DNA from: Vibrio sp. SCSIO 43137
GTDB lineage: Bacteria; Pseudomonadota; Gammaproteobacteria; Enterobacterales; Vibrionaceae
Reading direction: 5' to 3'
Assembly: GCF_028201475.1 (NCBI RefSeq)
Contig: NZ_CP116383.1
Coordinates: 1,612,001-1,676,000 of the forward strand
DNA: 64,000 nucleotides
The notes under the pieces are model-generated. The model did not search any database. It saw only the letters and a program-made list of their open reading frames with translations, and was not told the origin of the DNA. Shown in pieces: positions 42,634 to 52,171 of this stretch (position 1 is the stretch's first letter; each line of letters starts with the position of its first letter). A program made the position numbers and the translations under genes.

Positions 42634-44655
42634 TCAAGTGTGGCTATCGGCAAAGGATTTAAGATAGATACTGAAAGTGCTGCCGGATCCCGGCTCAGAT
42701 TTAACCTTAATCTGTCCGCCAAGCCGGTTAATCAGGCTCTGTGATACAGCAAGGCCAAGGCCGGTACCATCGGATTTGGTGGTATAGAAAGGATCAAAAA
42801 TAGTATTTAAAGCATCGGGATTAATGCCGCAGCCTTTATCTTGTATATGGACAATGCAGCCGAGATCCTTGCTCTCTTCTAACCAGTTTTCAGTCATCAC
42901 GGTCAGGCTACCTTCAGAATCCATCGCCTGAATAGCATTCATCAGGATATTTACAATAACCTGCAACATCTGGTTGCGATTACACTCTACCGCACCAGTT
43001 GCAGCGAAGTAAGTAACAAAATGGATACGTCGTGCATTCGAGCCTGTATGGACTAAGGTTATCCCTTCCTTAACGATTTCATTTATATCATGCAGTGCCA
43101 GCATATCCTGTACACCGCCATTACGGCTGTACTGAAGCAGGCTGGAAGTAATATTGTTAATTCTGTCTACCTGCTGAAGAATGGTGGCTACCTCTTCGCT
43201 CAGGTCAGTATTGCTGCCGGTCATCTCTAGCTTGATCAGTTCAATATTGCCAAGTATTACCGCGACGGGGTTATTGATTTCATGGGCAATACCAGCAGTT
43301 AACTTACCCAACGCAGCCAGTTTTTCACTGGTTACAAGGCGGTCTCTGGCGTGATGCAGTAGCTCAATATGCTGTTCAAGTTCGTCTGTTTTCTGTTTAA
43401 GGCTGGCGGTTCTCCGTTCTACCTTAAACTCAAGCAGGTTTGCAGCACTCTGAATGGCGCGGTTTTTTTCTGAAAGCAGATCCAACATGGCATCGAACTG
43501 ACTGGCAAGTAGTGAAAGCTCATGCTCGTCGCTTATTCCCAGCTTACCTATTCTCTGTTGCTCGTCACCTGCCTTGATTTTATCGACAACATTGGCGATT
43601 TTTTCAATGGGAGTGAAAAGATCTTTACTGTTGCGATAAGCAAAAATAACCGTGAAGGTCATGACTAAAATCACTACGCCCGCAATTTCAGCTAAATTAA
43701 TCAGGTAAACCTTCAGCATTGGCCACAGTTCCTGACCGATATAGAGCATACCTACTACCAGATCATCCTGATTGTATAGTGGCCGGTATGCTGAGATATA
43801 CCAGCGGTTATATACGTAGGCGTAGTTAAGGTAGTTTTCACCTTTGTGTAGGACTTTACTTTTTACCGCATCTGAAACCCGGGTTCCAATTGCCCTGTCT
43901 CCGCTGTCATTTACCGGCACATTGGTACTGATCCGAAGATCATCAAGAAAAATGGTCACGGTACCTGTATTACCATAAAGGCCTGAAGGGTGCGGATATA
44001 TCAGGTCACGGATACGGTCCACCAGCCGGTTACTATTGTTAAGTAATATGTAGCTCTCAAGGTATCCGACTATCTCACGCTTATCATCTCTGACTGGATA
44101 AATAGTCCGGCTAAACATGCCGCGGGTTTCGAATTCATTCTCGCCGGTACTGATACGCGCATAAGCTGGAAGTGAAGGATCCAGTTTTTTCTGACTATCC
44201 GCGCTGAGAACATCAAAGTAGCTACGGCTTTTCGCCAGACGCTCATAACGTATTTTATCGGCAAGGCTTCTGATACTGGTCCAGCGGATATAGTCGAAAT
44301 TTGGCTGACTATTATGTTCCGCAATCCACGCATTTACTTCTTCATCACTTTTACTTAGTTTATCGTAGCTTTTGAACTGATAAGAGTTAGCAAAAAAACG
44401 AAGAGAGTCCCGCTGGCGTGACTGCAGTATCTCTATGCTATTTTCCGCTACTTTAAGTTTTTCAGAGACACTTTCCAGAGTATTTTGCCAGGTATATTGA
44501 GTTGTCCAGTAGAATGAGATACCGATAAGCAAGACCAGTGTCAGCATCATAGGGGCGGTAACCAGCCAGATAAGCCGGTAGCGAACCTTAGTCCGCATAT
44601 TAGAAATCAGCTTGGTGAGAGGATTGCTTAACGGTTCAGTATCGCCGGTTTTCAT
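42634..44655 (-). CDS. Membrane sensor histidine kinase, partner of the adjacent sigma-54 regulator
   Basis: 673 residues from ATG 44655, which overlaps the regulator stop (ATGA). Membrane helix about 30-55, a large periplasmic Cache-type sensor (about 60-320), a second helix (about 328-350), HAMP, coiled coil, then the His-phosphorylation box KLTAGIAHEINNPVAVILGN. The ATPase domain follows with NILMNAIQAM, DKGCGINPD and TGLGLAVSQSL. The DctB-like layout suggests sensing of a small organic ligand. It ends 263 bases before amtB. Confidence 0.9.
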   Translation of the reverse strand: MKTGDTEPLSNPLTKLISNMRTKVRYRLIWLVTAPMMLTLVLLIGISFYWTTQYTWQNTLESVSEKLKVAENSIEILQSRQRDSLRFFANSYQFKSYDKLSKSDEEVNAWIAEHNSQPNFDYIRWTSIRSLADKIRYERLAKSRSYFDVLSADSQKKLDPSLPAYARISTGENEFETRGMFSRTIYPVRDDKREIVGYLESYILLNNSNRLVDRIRDLIYPHPSGLYGNTGTVTIFLDDLRISTNVPVNDSGDRAIGTRVSDAVKSKVLHKGENYLNYAYVYNRWYISAYRPLYNQDDLVVGMLYIGQELWPMLKVYLINLAEIAGVVILVMTFTVIFAYRNSKDLFTPIEKIANVVDKIKAGDEQQRIGKLGISDEHELSLLASQFDAMLDLLSEKNRAIQSAANLLEFKVERRTASLKQKTDELEQHIELLHHARDRLVTSEKLAALGKLTAGIAHEINNPVAVILGNIELIKLEMTGSNTDLSEEVATILQQVDRINNITSSLLQYSRNGGVQDMLALHDINEIVKEGITLVHTGSNARRIHFVTYFAATGAVECNRNQMLQVIVNILMNAIQAMDSEGSLTVMTENWLEESKDLGCIVHIQDKGCGINPDALNTIFDPFYTTKSDGTGLGLAVSQSLINRLGGQIKVKSEPGSGSTFSIYLKSFADSHT

Positions 44656-46106
44656 TCGCCCTGACTTTCCCACTCCTTGTACTTGCGATCAATGGTTTTT
44701 CTCGCTACACCAAGTTGCTTGGCGGCAGATGATTTATTGTAATCACAATACTTAACGACTTGCTGAATATGGGCGCGTTCTACATCACGCAGTGTCCAGT
44801 TATCAGGGTAACCGATAGGGCTCTCTTCAGAGAAAACCGGGAATGAGCTACTTACCCCCTCATGTGACATTGTCACGGCGGCATGATTATTATGCAGTAC
44901 CTTATTCTCCATATTTGATTCACGCCAGTACTGTGCAGGTGACTTACCTAACAGAATACAGCGCTCTATCAGGTTTTTGAGTTCCCTGACATTACCGGGC
45001 CAGTCATAGTAATGCATGGCACTAACGTCTTCCGCCAGCCAGTCTGGCTTATTTATCCCCTGTTCATTGCTCAGTTGCAAGGCAAAAAACGGGATCAGAT
45101 CAATCAGATCTGTGGTTCTCTCCCTGAGGGGCGGAACGAAGATTTCCAGTACATTAAGACGGTAGTAAAGATCCTTACGAAACTTACCTTCATCCACCAA
45201 CTGCTTAATTTTCTTATTGGTGGAAACAATAACCCGCACGTCGATCTGAATCGCTTTATCGGAGCCAATCGGCCGTACCCGACGCTCTTCAAGAACACGA
45301 AGCAGTGCCGTTTGTATCTGTTCTGGTAGTTCTATCACTTCATCAAGATAAAGGGTGCCGCCGTTCGCTATCTGAAATAGCCCTTCCGTAGGTGCCAGCT
45401 CAGGGGCAGTGCTATTGACGCCGAATAATTCACGCGCCAGTTCCGACTCTGTCATTGATCCACAGTTAATGGGGACAAACGGTCCGCTACGACCACTTTT
45501 CTCATGTAGCCCCCTTGCAACCAACTCTTTACCTGTACCCGACTCTCCCTGAATCAAAACCGTTGCCTTTGATGGCGCGAACTGAGATATCTGCTGAGTT
45601 AAGTGTTTGGTTTTATCAGAGGAGCCGACAATCTTTGCACTAACAAAACGCTGAACATCTCTTTTCAGGGCAAGGTTTACCCTATTCTCCAGCCGTTTAT
45701 CAATACACTTCCTGACGGAGATAAACATATGCTCAAGATTAAAGGGCTTAAGAATAAAGTCTGATGCGCCTAACTTCAGCGCCTGAATAGTGGTCTGTAA
45801 GTCGGCGTAACCGGTAATAAATATTACGTCAGGGCGATATTCCGACTCTTCAAACACCTCTTCCCACTCAATACCAGAACGACCGGGAAGATTGATATCA
45901 AGAATGACCAGATCATAATGTTTCTGCAGCCGCAGCACTTCTGCCTGTTCAATGCTTTCTGCCGTATCAATATTACCGAATAACTTTCCGAGTGCCTTTT
46001 TTAACAGGGTTCGCATCCCCGGTTCGTTATCAACAACCAATATTGAAATACCCTGATAGCGGATATCATGGTTTGAGAATGTGTGCAGGGAAAATGAATC
46101 AGACAT
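44652..46106 (-). CDS. Sigma-54-dependent response regulator (NtrC/DctD type)
   Basis: 484 residues from ATG 46106. Receiver domain with phospho-Asp in LVILDINLPGRSG and the conserved Lys in DFILKPF; AAA+ domain with Walker A GESGTGKELVARG. The usual sigma-54-contact GAFTGA loop is replaced: the region reads ARELFGVNSTAPELAPTEG, so GAFTGA is not visible. The C-terminal Fis-type helix-turn-helix ends SAAKQLGVARKTIDRKYKEW. The regulon is unknown. It is divergent from mobA. Confidence 0.88.
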   Translation of the reverse strand: MSDSFSLHTFSNHDIRYQGISILVVDNEPGMRTLLKKALGKLFGNIDTAESIEQAEVLRLQKHYDLVILDINLPGRSGIEWEEVFEESEYRPDVIFITGYADLQTTIQALKLGASDFILKPFNLEHMFISVRKCIDKRLENRVNLALKRDVQRFVSAKIVGSSDKTKHLTQQISQFAPSKATVLIQGESGTGKELVARGLHEKSGRSGPFVPINCGSMTESELARELFGVNSTAPELAPTEGLFQIANGGTLYLDEVIELPEQIQTALLRVLEERRVRPIGSDKAIQIDVRVIVSTNKKIKQLVDEGKFRKDLYYRLNVLEIFVPPLRERTTDLIDLIPFFALQLSNEQGINKPDWLAEDVSAMHYYDWPGNVRELKNLIERCILLGKSPAQYWRESNMENKVLHNNHAAVTMSHEGVSSSFPVFSEESPIGYPDNWTLRDVERAHIQQVVKYCDYNKSSAAKQLGVARKTIDRKYKEWESQGE

Positions 46107-46298
46107 AATCGAACTATTGCGTGTGCAGATCAAAGACCATACGCCGGAAAGGCGCATTTACATGGGCTCTGATTATAGAGACCGCGTACGGTTTAAGCCA
46201 GACAAAACTCTAATTTGCAGAATTAACATAGGGGTCGATCATCTTTCAACAATAAGTGGTAAAATAGCCGGCTATTGCTTAAAGACGTATAAGAAAAA

Positions 46299-46889
46299 AT
46301 GAAATTAAAAGCAAATAACATCAGCTGGGTCATTCTGGCTGGTGGCAGAGCGAGCAGAATGGGCGGAAATGATAAAGGCCTGATCCTGCTGGATGATAAG
46401 CCTCTTATCGAAATCGTTTATCAGGCACTTGCTCATCAGACTGAATCAATCTATATCAACGCAAACCGGAATCTGGCCTGTTATGAAAAGTACGCACCAG
46501 TAATTCAGGACAAAATTCCCGACTTTCAGGGCCCCCTTGCCGGTATTGAGTCCTGTCTTGCGAGTATTGAGCAAGAGTGGATTGGTTTTGCACCTTGTGA
46601 TAGCCCGAATATTCCTGAAGATCTGATAAGCCGCCTGTCTCAACACTGTAGTGAAGAGGTAGATATCATAGTGGCTTATGACGGTAAATTCCCTCAGCCG
46701 GTTTTTAGTTTGTGGAACCGTAACTCCCATAATAAGTTATCTGAGTTTCTTAAGCGTGGTGACCGTAAAATGAAAATGCTGCTTAATGAATGTAATACCG
46801 TATATGCTGATTTCTCCGATATACCGGAAACCTTTATTAACCTGAATACCCCGGAAGAACTAAGTAGATTTGGAACCGATAATGACTAA
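46299..46889 (+). CDS. mobA: Molybdenum cofactor guanylyltransferase MobA
   Basis: 196 residues. GTP-binding opening WVILAGGRASRMGGNDKGL, then DFQGPLAGIESCL and APCDSPNIPEDL. It joins GMP to molybdopterin to make the guanine dinucleotide cofactor used by anaerobic reductases. mobB overlaps its last 8 bases. The length is usual. Confidence 0.95.
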   Translation: MKLKANNISWVILAGGRASRMGGNDKGLILLDDKPLIEIVYQALAHQTESIYINANRNLACYEKYAPVIQDKIPDFQGPLAGIESCLASIEQEWIGFAPCDSPNIPEDLISRLSQHCSEEVDIIVAYDGKFPQPVFSLWNRNSHNKLSEFLKRGDRKMKMLLNECNTVYADFSDIPETFINLNTPEELSRFGTDND

Positions 46890-47409
46890 ACTGCCTAACC
46901 TGCCTATACTCGGCTTCGCTGCCTATAGCGGCACAGGAAAGACCACCCTTTTGGAAGCACTTTTACCGTTAATTAAACAAGCAGGAATACGTGTCGCGGT
47001 ACTGAAACACGCCCATCATGATTTTGATCTGGATACGCCGGGAAAGGACAGCTACCGGTTAAGAAAAGCAGGCGCGGATCAAATGCTGGTTGCATCAGGA
47101 AACCGTCACGTGCTGTTTACTGAGACCCCTGAGCAGGAAGAGAGTTTCGAGTACCTGCTCAACATGTTCGACCATAGCAAATTGGATCTTATTCTGGTTG
47201 AAGGCTGTAAGACATTGTCTTTCCCTAAAATAGAGCTGCATAGAGACTCTGTCGGCAAGCCGTGGCTATACGGTGAAGATGATGACATTATTGCTATAGC
47301 AGCAGATACAAAGATTAGTACTGAACTGCCTCAGATGGATATAAACGACATCAGGGCGGTGGCAGATTTCGTAATTAATTTTGCGAATAATTTTGAAGAA
47401 AGAGAGTAG
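46882..47409 (+). CDS. mobB: Molybdopterin-guanine dinucleotide biosynthesis adaptor MobB
   Basis: 175 residues from ATG 46882, in the end of mobA. P-loop AAYSGTGKTTLLEALLP and KHAHHDFDLDTPGKDSYRLRKAGA, both typical of MobB GTP-binding proteins, which assist MobA. Followed 4 bases later by a small gene on the same strand. Confidence 0.94.
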   Translation: MTKLPNLPILGFAAYSGTGKTTLLEALLPLIKQAGIRVAVLKHAHHDFDLDTPGKDSYRLRKAGADQMLVASGNRHVLFTETPEQEESFEYLLNMFDHSKLDLILVEGCKTLSFPKIELHRDSVGKPWLYGEDDDIIAIAADTKISTELPQMDINDIRAVADFVINFANNFEERE

Positions 47410-47413
47410 ATTA

Positions 47414-47674
47414 ATGGCACGAACCATACTGTACGAGTACAAAAAGCAGCATAAAACTTTACAGTTTTCTTATGAGAAATTCCGTTCAATTCACGAAGCG
47501 GTAGCAGCCGAAGAAGGTATTGATATTTCAGAATATCTGAAAATGGAACAACAGATTGAAGCCGTTTCGGATACCAAAGCCGTTCGCGACTATCGGGATA
47601 ACTATTTCAAAAAACTGGGATTTGGCAAAATCACACTGGCGAAAAAAGAGAATAAAGGCGTTGGTAAAAAGTAA
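47414..47674 (+). CDS. Small conserved Vibrio protein (probably DUF2960)
   Basis: 86 residues from ATG 47414, MARTILYEYKKQHKTL. A compact alpha/beta part with SIHEAVAAEEGIDISEYLKMEQQ and RDYRDNYFKKLGFG is followed by a lysine-rich tail. I associate this with the DUF2960 family of Vibrio, function unknown. It is cotranscribed with mobAB, judging from the 4-base gap, and followed by a strong terminator. Confidence 0.7.
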   Translation: MARTILYEYKKQHKTLQFSYEKFRSIHEAVAAEEGIDISEYLKMEQQIEAVSDTKAVRDYRDNYFKKLGFGKITLAKKENKGVGKK

Positions 47675-47700
47675 CCCCACCACTGAAACTCAGCTGTAAA

Positions 47701-47725
47701 AAAAGAGAGCACATTGCTCTCTTTT
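47701..47725. terminator. Bidirectional terminator between the mobAB operon and nagK
   Basis: AAAAGAGAGC (47701-47710) pairs with GCTCTCTTTT (47716-47725) around a five-base loop; T tracts on both strands. Confidence 0.85.
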
Positions 47726-47752
47726 TTAATCTCAACAAATAGCACAGTACTA

Positions 47753-48661
47753 TTATTTGATGTTCAGGAACGCTGCGCCGCGTACACCACCTGAGTCGCC
47801 ATGCTTGGCTTTAATGATCTTAGGTGCTTTAGCAACTGACATCAGATATTTCGGAATGCGTTTTGGCATCTCTTCATAAATAAGGTCGTAGTTTGACAAG
47901 CCGCCGCCAAGAACAACAACATGCGGGTCGAAAGCAGTAAACAGATTGGCAAAACAGATGGCCAGCAGTTCCATAAAGTTTTCTACATGCTCTGTTGCTT
48001 TAGCATCGCCCGCTTCACGGGCCTGAATAATATCGATGGCCTTTTTCTTTTCGCCATAATAGTGCTCATAAAGCTGCTCAAAACCACGCCCTGACAAGTA
48101 GTTGTCTAAACACCCCTTCTTATCACAGCCACAATCGAATACCGGCGCATTGTCACCAAGGTGGAACCATGCATCAAGAGGAAGTCGCATATGGCCTACT
48201 TCACCGGCAACATTATTGCGTCCGGAGAAAATTTTGCCTTCAAATACGAAACCACCACCAAACCCTGTGCCCAGAATAAGACCGACAACAGATTTCTCAT
48301 TTTGCAGTTCTTCATCCCACGCTTCGGAAAGTGCAAAACAGTTAGCATCGTTCTCAATGCGAACTTCACGGCCGATAGCGGCTTCAAGATCTTTACGTAA
48401 TAACTTACCTTTTGCAGCCGGTACGTTTACTGTCATTACTGCTCCGGTATCGGCATCTTCCATACCAGGAAGACCTAGTCCGACAGTGCCTTCTGCGTTA
48501 AGCTGCTCATCGTACTTTTTAACCAGGCCAGCAAGGGTATCGACCAGTTTCTGGTAGTCATCACCGGGTGTTGGTACACGTTCAGTAGCGACCCTTTCAA
48601 GCTTGTCATTAAAAGCGCCAAACTCAATCTTGGTACCACCAACGTCAAATCCATAATACAT
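47753..48661 (-). CDS. nagK: N-acetyl-D-glucosamine kinase (ROK family)
   Basis: 302 residues. ROK signature: ATP-binding [13 protein letters not shown] at the start, sugar-binding [14 protein letters not shown], glycine block [24 protein letters not shown] and zinc-site [16 protein letters not shown]. It phosphorylates free N-acetylglucosamine from chitin or cell-wall recycling. Good AGGAGAG ribosome site. Single-gene unit. Confidence 0.92.
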   Translation of the reverse strand: MYYGFDVGGTKIEFGAFNDKLERVATERVPTPGDDYQKLVDTLAGLVKKYDEQLNAEGTVGLGLPGMEDADTGAVMTVNVPAAKGKLLRKDLEAAIGREVRIENDANCFALSEAWDEELQNEKSVVGLILGTGFGGGFVFEGKIFSGRNNVAGEVGHMRLPLDAWFHLGDNAPVFDCGCDKKGCLDNYLSGRGFEQLYEHYYGEKKKAIDIIQAREAGDAKATEHVENFMELLAICFANLFTAFDPHVVVLGGGLSNYDLIYEEMPKRIPKYLMSVAKAPKIIKAKHGDSGGVRGAAFLNIK

Positions 48662-48778
48662 AGTTCTCTCCTAAAAACATTTCCCAACGGCGGGAAACAA
48701 ATAAAACCTTGGCATTATCCATATTGACTGACTTATGTTCCGTGACCTAAAGCAGGTTTGCTTGCTTTATCATGCCAG

Positions 48779-49516
48779 TTAGTCACATTCCTTTTTGGCA
48801 TAACGACTTACGTAACGCTGCAATTCTGGTCGGCTAAGATCCGATTTCAGTCGTGTTTTACTGAGCAGGTAGCTCTCCCTGAATACTTTAAACCAGTCGT
48901 TGAGTTGTCCGGCTGCATCGTGTTCCCCTGCCTGCTCAAGTACTAGTTGAGCCACCTCTGCCGTTGAAAGATGGTTTTCATTATCTGAGCTTCTCATTTG
49001 ATATTCAGATAACGCGGAAGGCGAAACGGACATCACCGGCAGACTATCCAGATAAGGGGATTTTCTGAAAATCTTCCTTGCCTCACGCCAGCTTGCATCA
49101 ATAAATATCAACAGCAGCTTTTTACCTTCACGTTGTTGGGATACGCTGCTAATAACACGCTGTTTTATTTCAACATATTCTTCAGGGAAGATAACCACCG
49201 GGAAATACTGCTCATCCGACAGCAGAGCCAGTAGCTCAGCCGATGGCTCGGTCCTGCTCCACTGAAAGGTATAGGTCTCTTCAACCACATCAGCTATCAA
49301 CCTTCCCGTATTGCTCGGTTTTAAAATCTCGGCGTCTGACATCAGCAGAATAACAGCAAGGTTACTGTCTATTTGTGGCTGGTATGGGCAGATGCAGTAC
49401 TGCTGTGCCACCTGACAATAACGGCAGCGTTTTACCTTTGCCCCTCTGGCGTTAAACGGTTTGGTTGCCTGCTGTAAGCGCTGATGAATTAGTTTATGTA
49501 CTGAGTGTATACGCAT
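48779..49516 (-). CDS. tapT: tRNA-uridine aminocarboxypropyltransferase (DTW domain)
   Basis: 245 residues. N-terminal zinc-type Cys cluster (RCRYCQVAQQYCICPY) and DTW domain with SDAEILKPSNTGRLI and the signature region IFIDASWREARKIFRKSP (DASW instead of the common DGTW). TapT adds the acp group to uridine 47 of tRNAs from S-adenosylmethionine. Short intergenic region before the divergent desaturase gene. Confidence 0.88.
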   Translation of the reverse strand: MRIHSVHKLIHQRLQQATKPFNARGAKVKRCRYCQVAQQYCICPYQPQIDSNLAVILLMSDAEILKPSNTGRLIADVVEETYTFQWSRTEPSAELLALLSDEQYFPVVIFPEEYVEIKQRVISSVSQQREGKKLLLIFIDASWREARKIFRKSPYLDSLPVMSVSPSALSEYQMRSSDNENHLSTAEVAQLVLEQAGEHDAAGQLNDWFKVFRESYLLSKTRLKSDLSRPELQRYVSRYAKKECD

Positions 49517-49604
49517 CGGGTTTAAATAAATGACTCTGCTACTGGAAAAACTACCCGATTGTACTTAGAGTGAGGCTAATATCAATCACTGACCGAGATA
49601 CCTG

Positions 49605-50387
49605 ATGGACGATCCCACCTTAATTCGTTTCAGCTTTTTTATTGCTGGTTTTTGCCTGTTTGCCTTTTGGGAAACCCGCTGGCCGAGAAAGCGACTGACT
49701 CAAAGCCGCATGGTAAGGTGGGTGAACAATCTAGGCTTAATTGGATTAAATAGTGTTTGTGCTACTTTGCTAATGCCTATTATTGCCTTTCAGGCGGCTG
49801 GAATAGCAACCGAACAGCAGTTAGGCTTATTTAATCAAATCAATCTTCCTTACGAACTAATCGTTATTACTTGCGTGATCTTGCTGGATCTTGCCATTTA
49901 TCTTCAACACCTTGTGTTCCATCGCCTTCCGTTACTTTGGCGGTTACACAAGGTTCACCATGCTGATCAGGATATTGATGTCACCACTGCAGCACGCTTC
50001 CACCCCATAGAAATTATTCTTTCCCTATGGATTAAGATAGCTGTGATTTTCGCGTTAGGTGTACCTGCAATGGCGGTATTAATATTTGAAGTTGTGCTTA
50101 ACGTCAGCGCCATGTTTAATCACAGCAACGGCAGGATGTCACTTAGTCTGGATAATTTACTGCGTAAGCTTGTGGTCACCCCAGATATGCACCGCGTTCA
50201 TCACTCTATTATTTTGCGTGAGACCCATTCGAATTTTGGCTTTTTCCTCTCCATCTGGGATCAAATGTTTGGCACCTATCGAGCACAGCCAGAAAAAGGC
50301 CATGACGGCTGCACTATTGGTATAGAGCAGTTCCGCCAACCGAGGGAACAGTATCTGGATAAGATGCTAAGTCAGCCGTTCAGGTAG
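49605..50387 (+). CDS. Sterol desaturase / fatty acid hydroxylase family membrane protein
   Basis: 260 residues, four to five membrane helices. The diiron His clusters of the family are visible: HLVFHRLPLLWRLHKVHH (HxxxH and HxxHH), then HSNGRM and, near residue 200, DMHRVHHS. It is likely a membrane oxygenase acting on lipids. The substrate is unknown because bacteria of this group rarely make sterols. A terminator follows. Confidence 0.85.
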   Translation: MDDPTLIRFSFFIAGFCLFAFWETRWPRKRLTQSRMVRWVNNLGLIGLNSVCATLLMPIIAFQAAGIATEQQLGLFNQINLPYELIVITCVILLDLAIYLQHLVFHRLPLLWRLHKVHHADQDIDVTTAARFHPIEIILSLWIKIAVIFALGVPAMAVLIFEVVLNVSAMFNHSNGRMSLSLDNLLRKLVVTPDMHRVHHSIILRETHSNFGFFLSIWDQMFGTYRAQPEKGHDGCTIGIEQFRQPREQYLDKMLSQPFR

Positions 50388-50410
50388 TTATATTTGGGTA
50401 TAGTGGGAGC

Positions 50411-50438
50411 AAAAAAGCACCATTAGCGGTGCTTTTTT
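50411..50438 (+). terminator. Rho-independent terminator after the desaturase-family gene
   Basis: AAAAAAGCACC (50411-50421) pairs with GGTGCTTTTTT (50428-50438). Confidence 0.85.
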
Positions 50439-50460
50439 ACATTAAGAGGGGTAAACAATA

Positions 50461-50838
50461 CTAGTGATAATGGACGTAATGCCGTGTCTGGTACTCCAAT
50501 AGTTGCCGTACCTGAAGTTTCAAATCTTGATGCAGTCCCCAGCTACGGGCGAGTTTCTCGCATTTTCTATCTTCAGTCGGAACAACCGTCGCGGTACTTT
50601 TCAGCTTCATAACCTGTATGCGTAAAAGGGCTTTTACCTCATCATTAACACAGTTATACCGCATCAGTTTATCCACCAGATAACCAGCTGAACGGGCAGA
50701 CTGTTCTGAAAGGCCATCAACACTTGGAACAAACTCTTCATGCCACATAGCCAGCGCAACAGCTTTTACATCATCAAAAGATGCATTGCTGAAGTCATTT
50801 GTGACCAGTGAGTTGAATGCTTGTTGTACGTCTTTCAT
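50461..50838 (-). CDS. Hypothetical protein, second gene of nucleotidyltransferase pair
   Basis: 125 residues, helical, MKDVQQAFNSLVTNDF. No motif recognised; the C-terminus is aromatic and His-rich (YQTRHYVHYH). It lies 21 bases after the nucleotidyltransferase-like gene on the same strand, so the two are probably made together. Its small size and pairing are compatible with a partner or antidote protein, which is inference only. Confidence 0.6.
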   Translation of the reverse strand: MKDVQQAFNSLVTNDFSNASFDDVKAVALAMWHEEFVPSVDGLSEQSARSAGYLVDKLMRYNCVNDEVKALLRIQVMKLKSTATVVPTEDRKCEKLARSWGLHQDLKLQVRQLLEYQTRHYVHYH

Positions 50839-50859
50839 AATTCCTTAATGAGCTATGCC

Positions 50860-51450
50860 TTAGTCTGCGGCTTCTAAAGTCTTTATAGCAAAATCTACCT
50901 GATTTTGTAAACTTTCCGGGGTTGCACTGTAGTCTACAGCATCTTGAGCAGTAGCCTTAAACTCTTCTAAGCTGAAACGCCCAGCCTTATACAGTGATAG
51001 GATATCTTTCATATCATCTTTAGCAAGACGGGATAACTTTGAAACCGCAATATCAACAGCGCTGACCAGATACACATGCAAAATACTCTCGCCAGTGAGC
51101 AGTGGAATACTGTTCTCTTTATATTCCGGTGCAAGTGAAGGCAGCCCAACGTTAAAGTTTGGATCCCAATCCAGTGTAGACTCCCCTGTTTCAGGATCTT
51201 CAAAATAGATAGGGTCTAAATCCATAATCAAGCTTTGAATATCGAGCTTTTTCGTAGCTTCCAGCTCTGCATCCAAGTCATTACTTCCGCGGGCATTAGT
51301 ATAGATATGGATAGCACAACCACCAAAGACATAGGCTTTCACCGAACCTGCTGTTAATGACTCATCCTTTTCCCGGATAAGCTGTTCTAAATCGGCAAAC
51401 AGCTCAAAAATGGCCTCGGCCAGTGGCGTTTTTGTATAAAGTGGCTGCAT
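50860..51450 (-). CDS. DUF6036-like nucleotidyltransferase-fold protein
   Basis: 196 residues. The nucleotidyltransferase motif is clear: YVFGGCAIHIYTNARGSNDLDAEL (GG followed at the usual distance by S-x-D-x-D). Further on, SAVDIAVSKLSRLAKDDMKDI resembles the second half of DUF6036/AbiEii-type folds. Such proteins transfer nucleotides to tRNA or to partner proteins in several toxin-antitoxin systems. It is first in a two-gene unit with a 125-residue partner. Function is inferred. Confidence 0.65.
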   Translation of the reverse strand: MQPLYTKTPLAEAIFELFADLEQLIREKDESLTAGSVKAYVFGGCAIHIYTNARGSNDLDAELEATKKLDIQSLIMDLDPIYFEDPETGESTLDWDPNFNVGLPSLAPEYKENSIPLLTGESILHVYLVSAVDIAVSKLSRLAKDDMKDILSLYKAGRFSLEEFKATAQDAVDYSATPESLQNQVDFAIKTLEAAD

Positions 51451-51736
51451 TACTTACTCCTGAGTACGAGTATTTTAATAGTTTTCGTGTTACTGATTGA
51501 ATAAACAAAAAAACTATTCGCCTGAAATTGGTTCAGCTCTATACCATTAGCCCTAGACTCTAAAATTATCAGTTTGCTACGACTAAGTAACAATAACTAG
51601 TTCCACCAATTTATAGTGCTAACTTTAGACTGATAAGCACAACAAACCACCAATATTGTTCATATTTAACAAATAACTACTAAAAACAGGCAAAAATCTG
51701 TACCCTTGTCGCATCATCACTACGAGGCTAAACAAA

Positions 51737-52090
51737 ATGAGCAAGTTAACTTCCGATATTGAACAGAATTTGGAACTATTTATCAGCCAGACTAAAGAGA
51801 CTCAGGTTGTCTGGGGGCTAAGAAATGAAGAAGAAGACTGGCTGGCCTGTGACTCTTCTGAGTTTGAAAACAGTGAAGTTATGCCATTCTGGTCCAGCCG
51901 TGAAGACGCTGAAATACACAACGTTGAAGAGTGGCAGGAGTTTGAGGTATGCGAAATCCCTCTGGATGTTTTTGTTGAAGACTGGCTGATTACCCTGTCT
52001 GAAGACGGTGTACTGGTGGGTACTAACTGGAATGCCGAGCTTGAAGGAAAAGAAATTGAGCCGACCGATCTGGCCAAGCTATATCTATAA
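51737..52090 (+). CDS. DUF2750-family protein
   Basis: 117 residues, strongly acidic, with VVWGLRNEEEDWLACDSSE and MPFWSSREDAEIHNVEEWQEFEVCEIPL. These are the marks of the DUF2750 family, a small cytoplasmic protein of unknown function. Single gene with its own terminator (52114-52142). Confidence 0.8.
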   Translation: MSKLTSDIEQNLELFISQTKETQVVWGLRNEEEDWLACDSSEFENSEVMPFWSSREDAEIHNVEEWQEFEVCEIPLDVFVEDWLITLSEDGVLVGTNWNAELEGKEIEPTDLAKLYL

Positions 52091-52113
52091 GGTTTCTTTC
52101 CTAAACAGACATG

Positions 52114-52142
52114 AAAAAGCAGCCATTTAAGGCTGCTTTTTT
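52114..52142 (+). terminator. Rho-independent terminator after the DUF2750 gene
   Basis: AAAAAGCAGCC (52114-52124) pairs with GGCTGCTTTTT (52131-52141), followed by more T. Also downstream of convergent queC. Confidence 0.85.
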
Positions 52143-52171
52143 AATGCCCCGATATAGCTTAAGTCGCTGGC

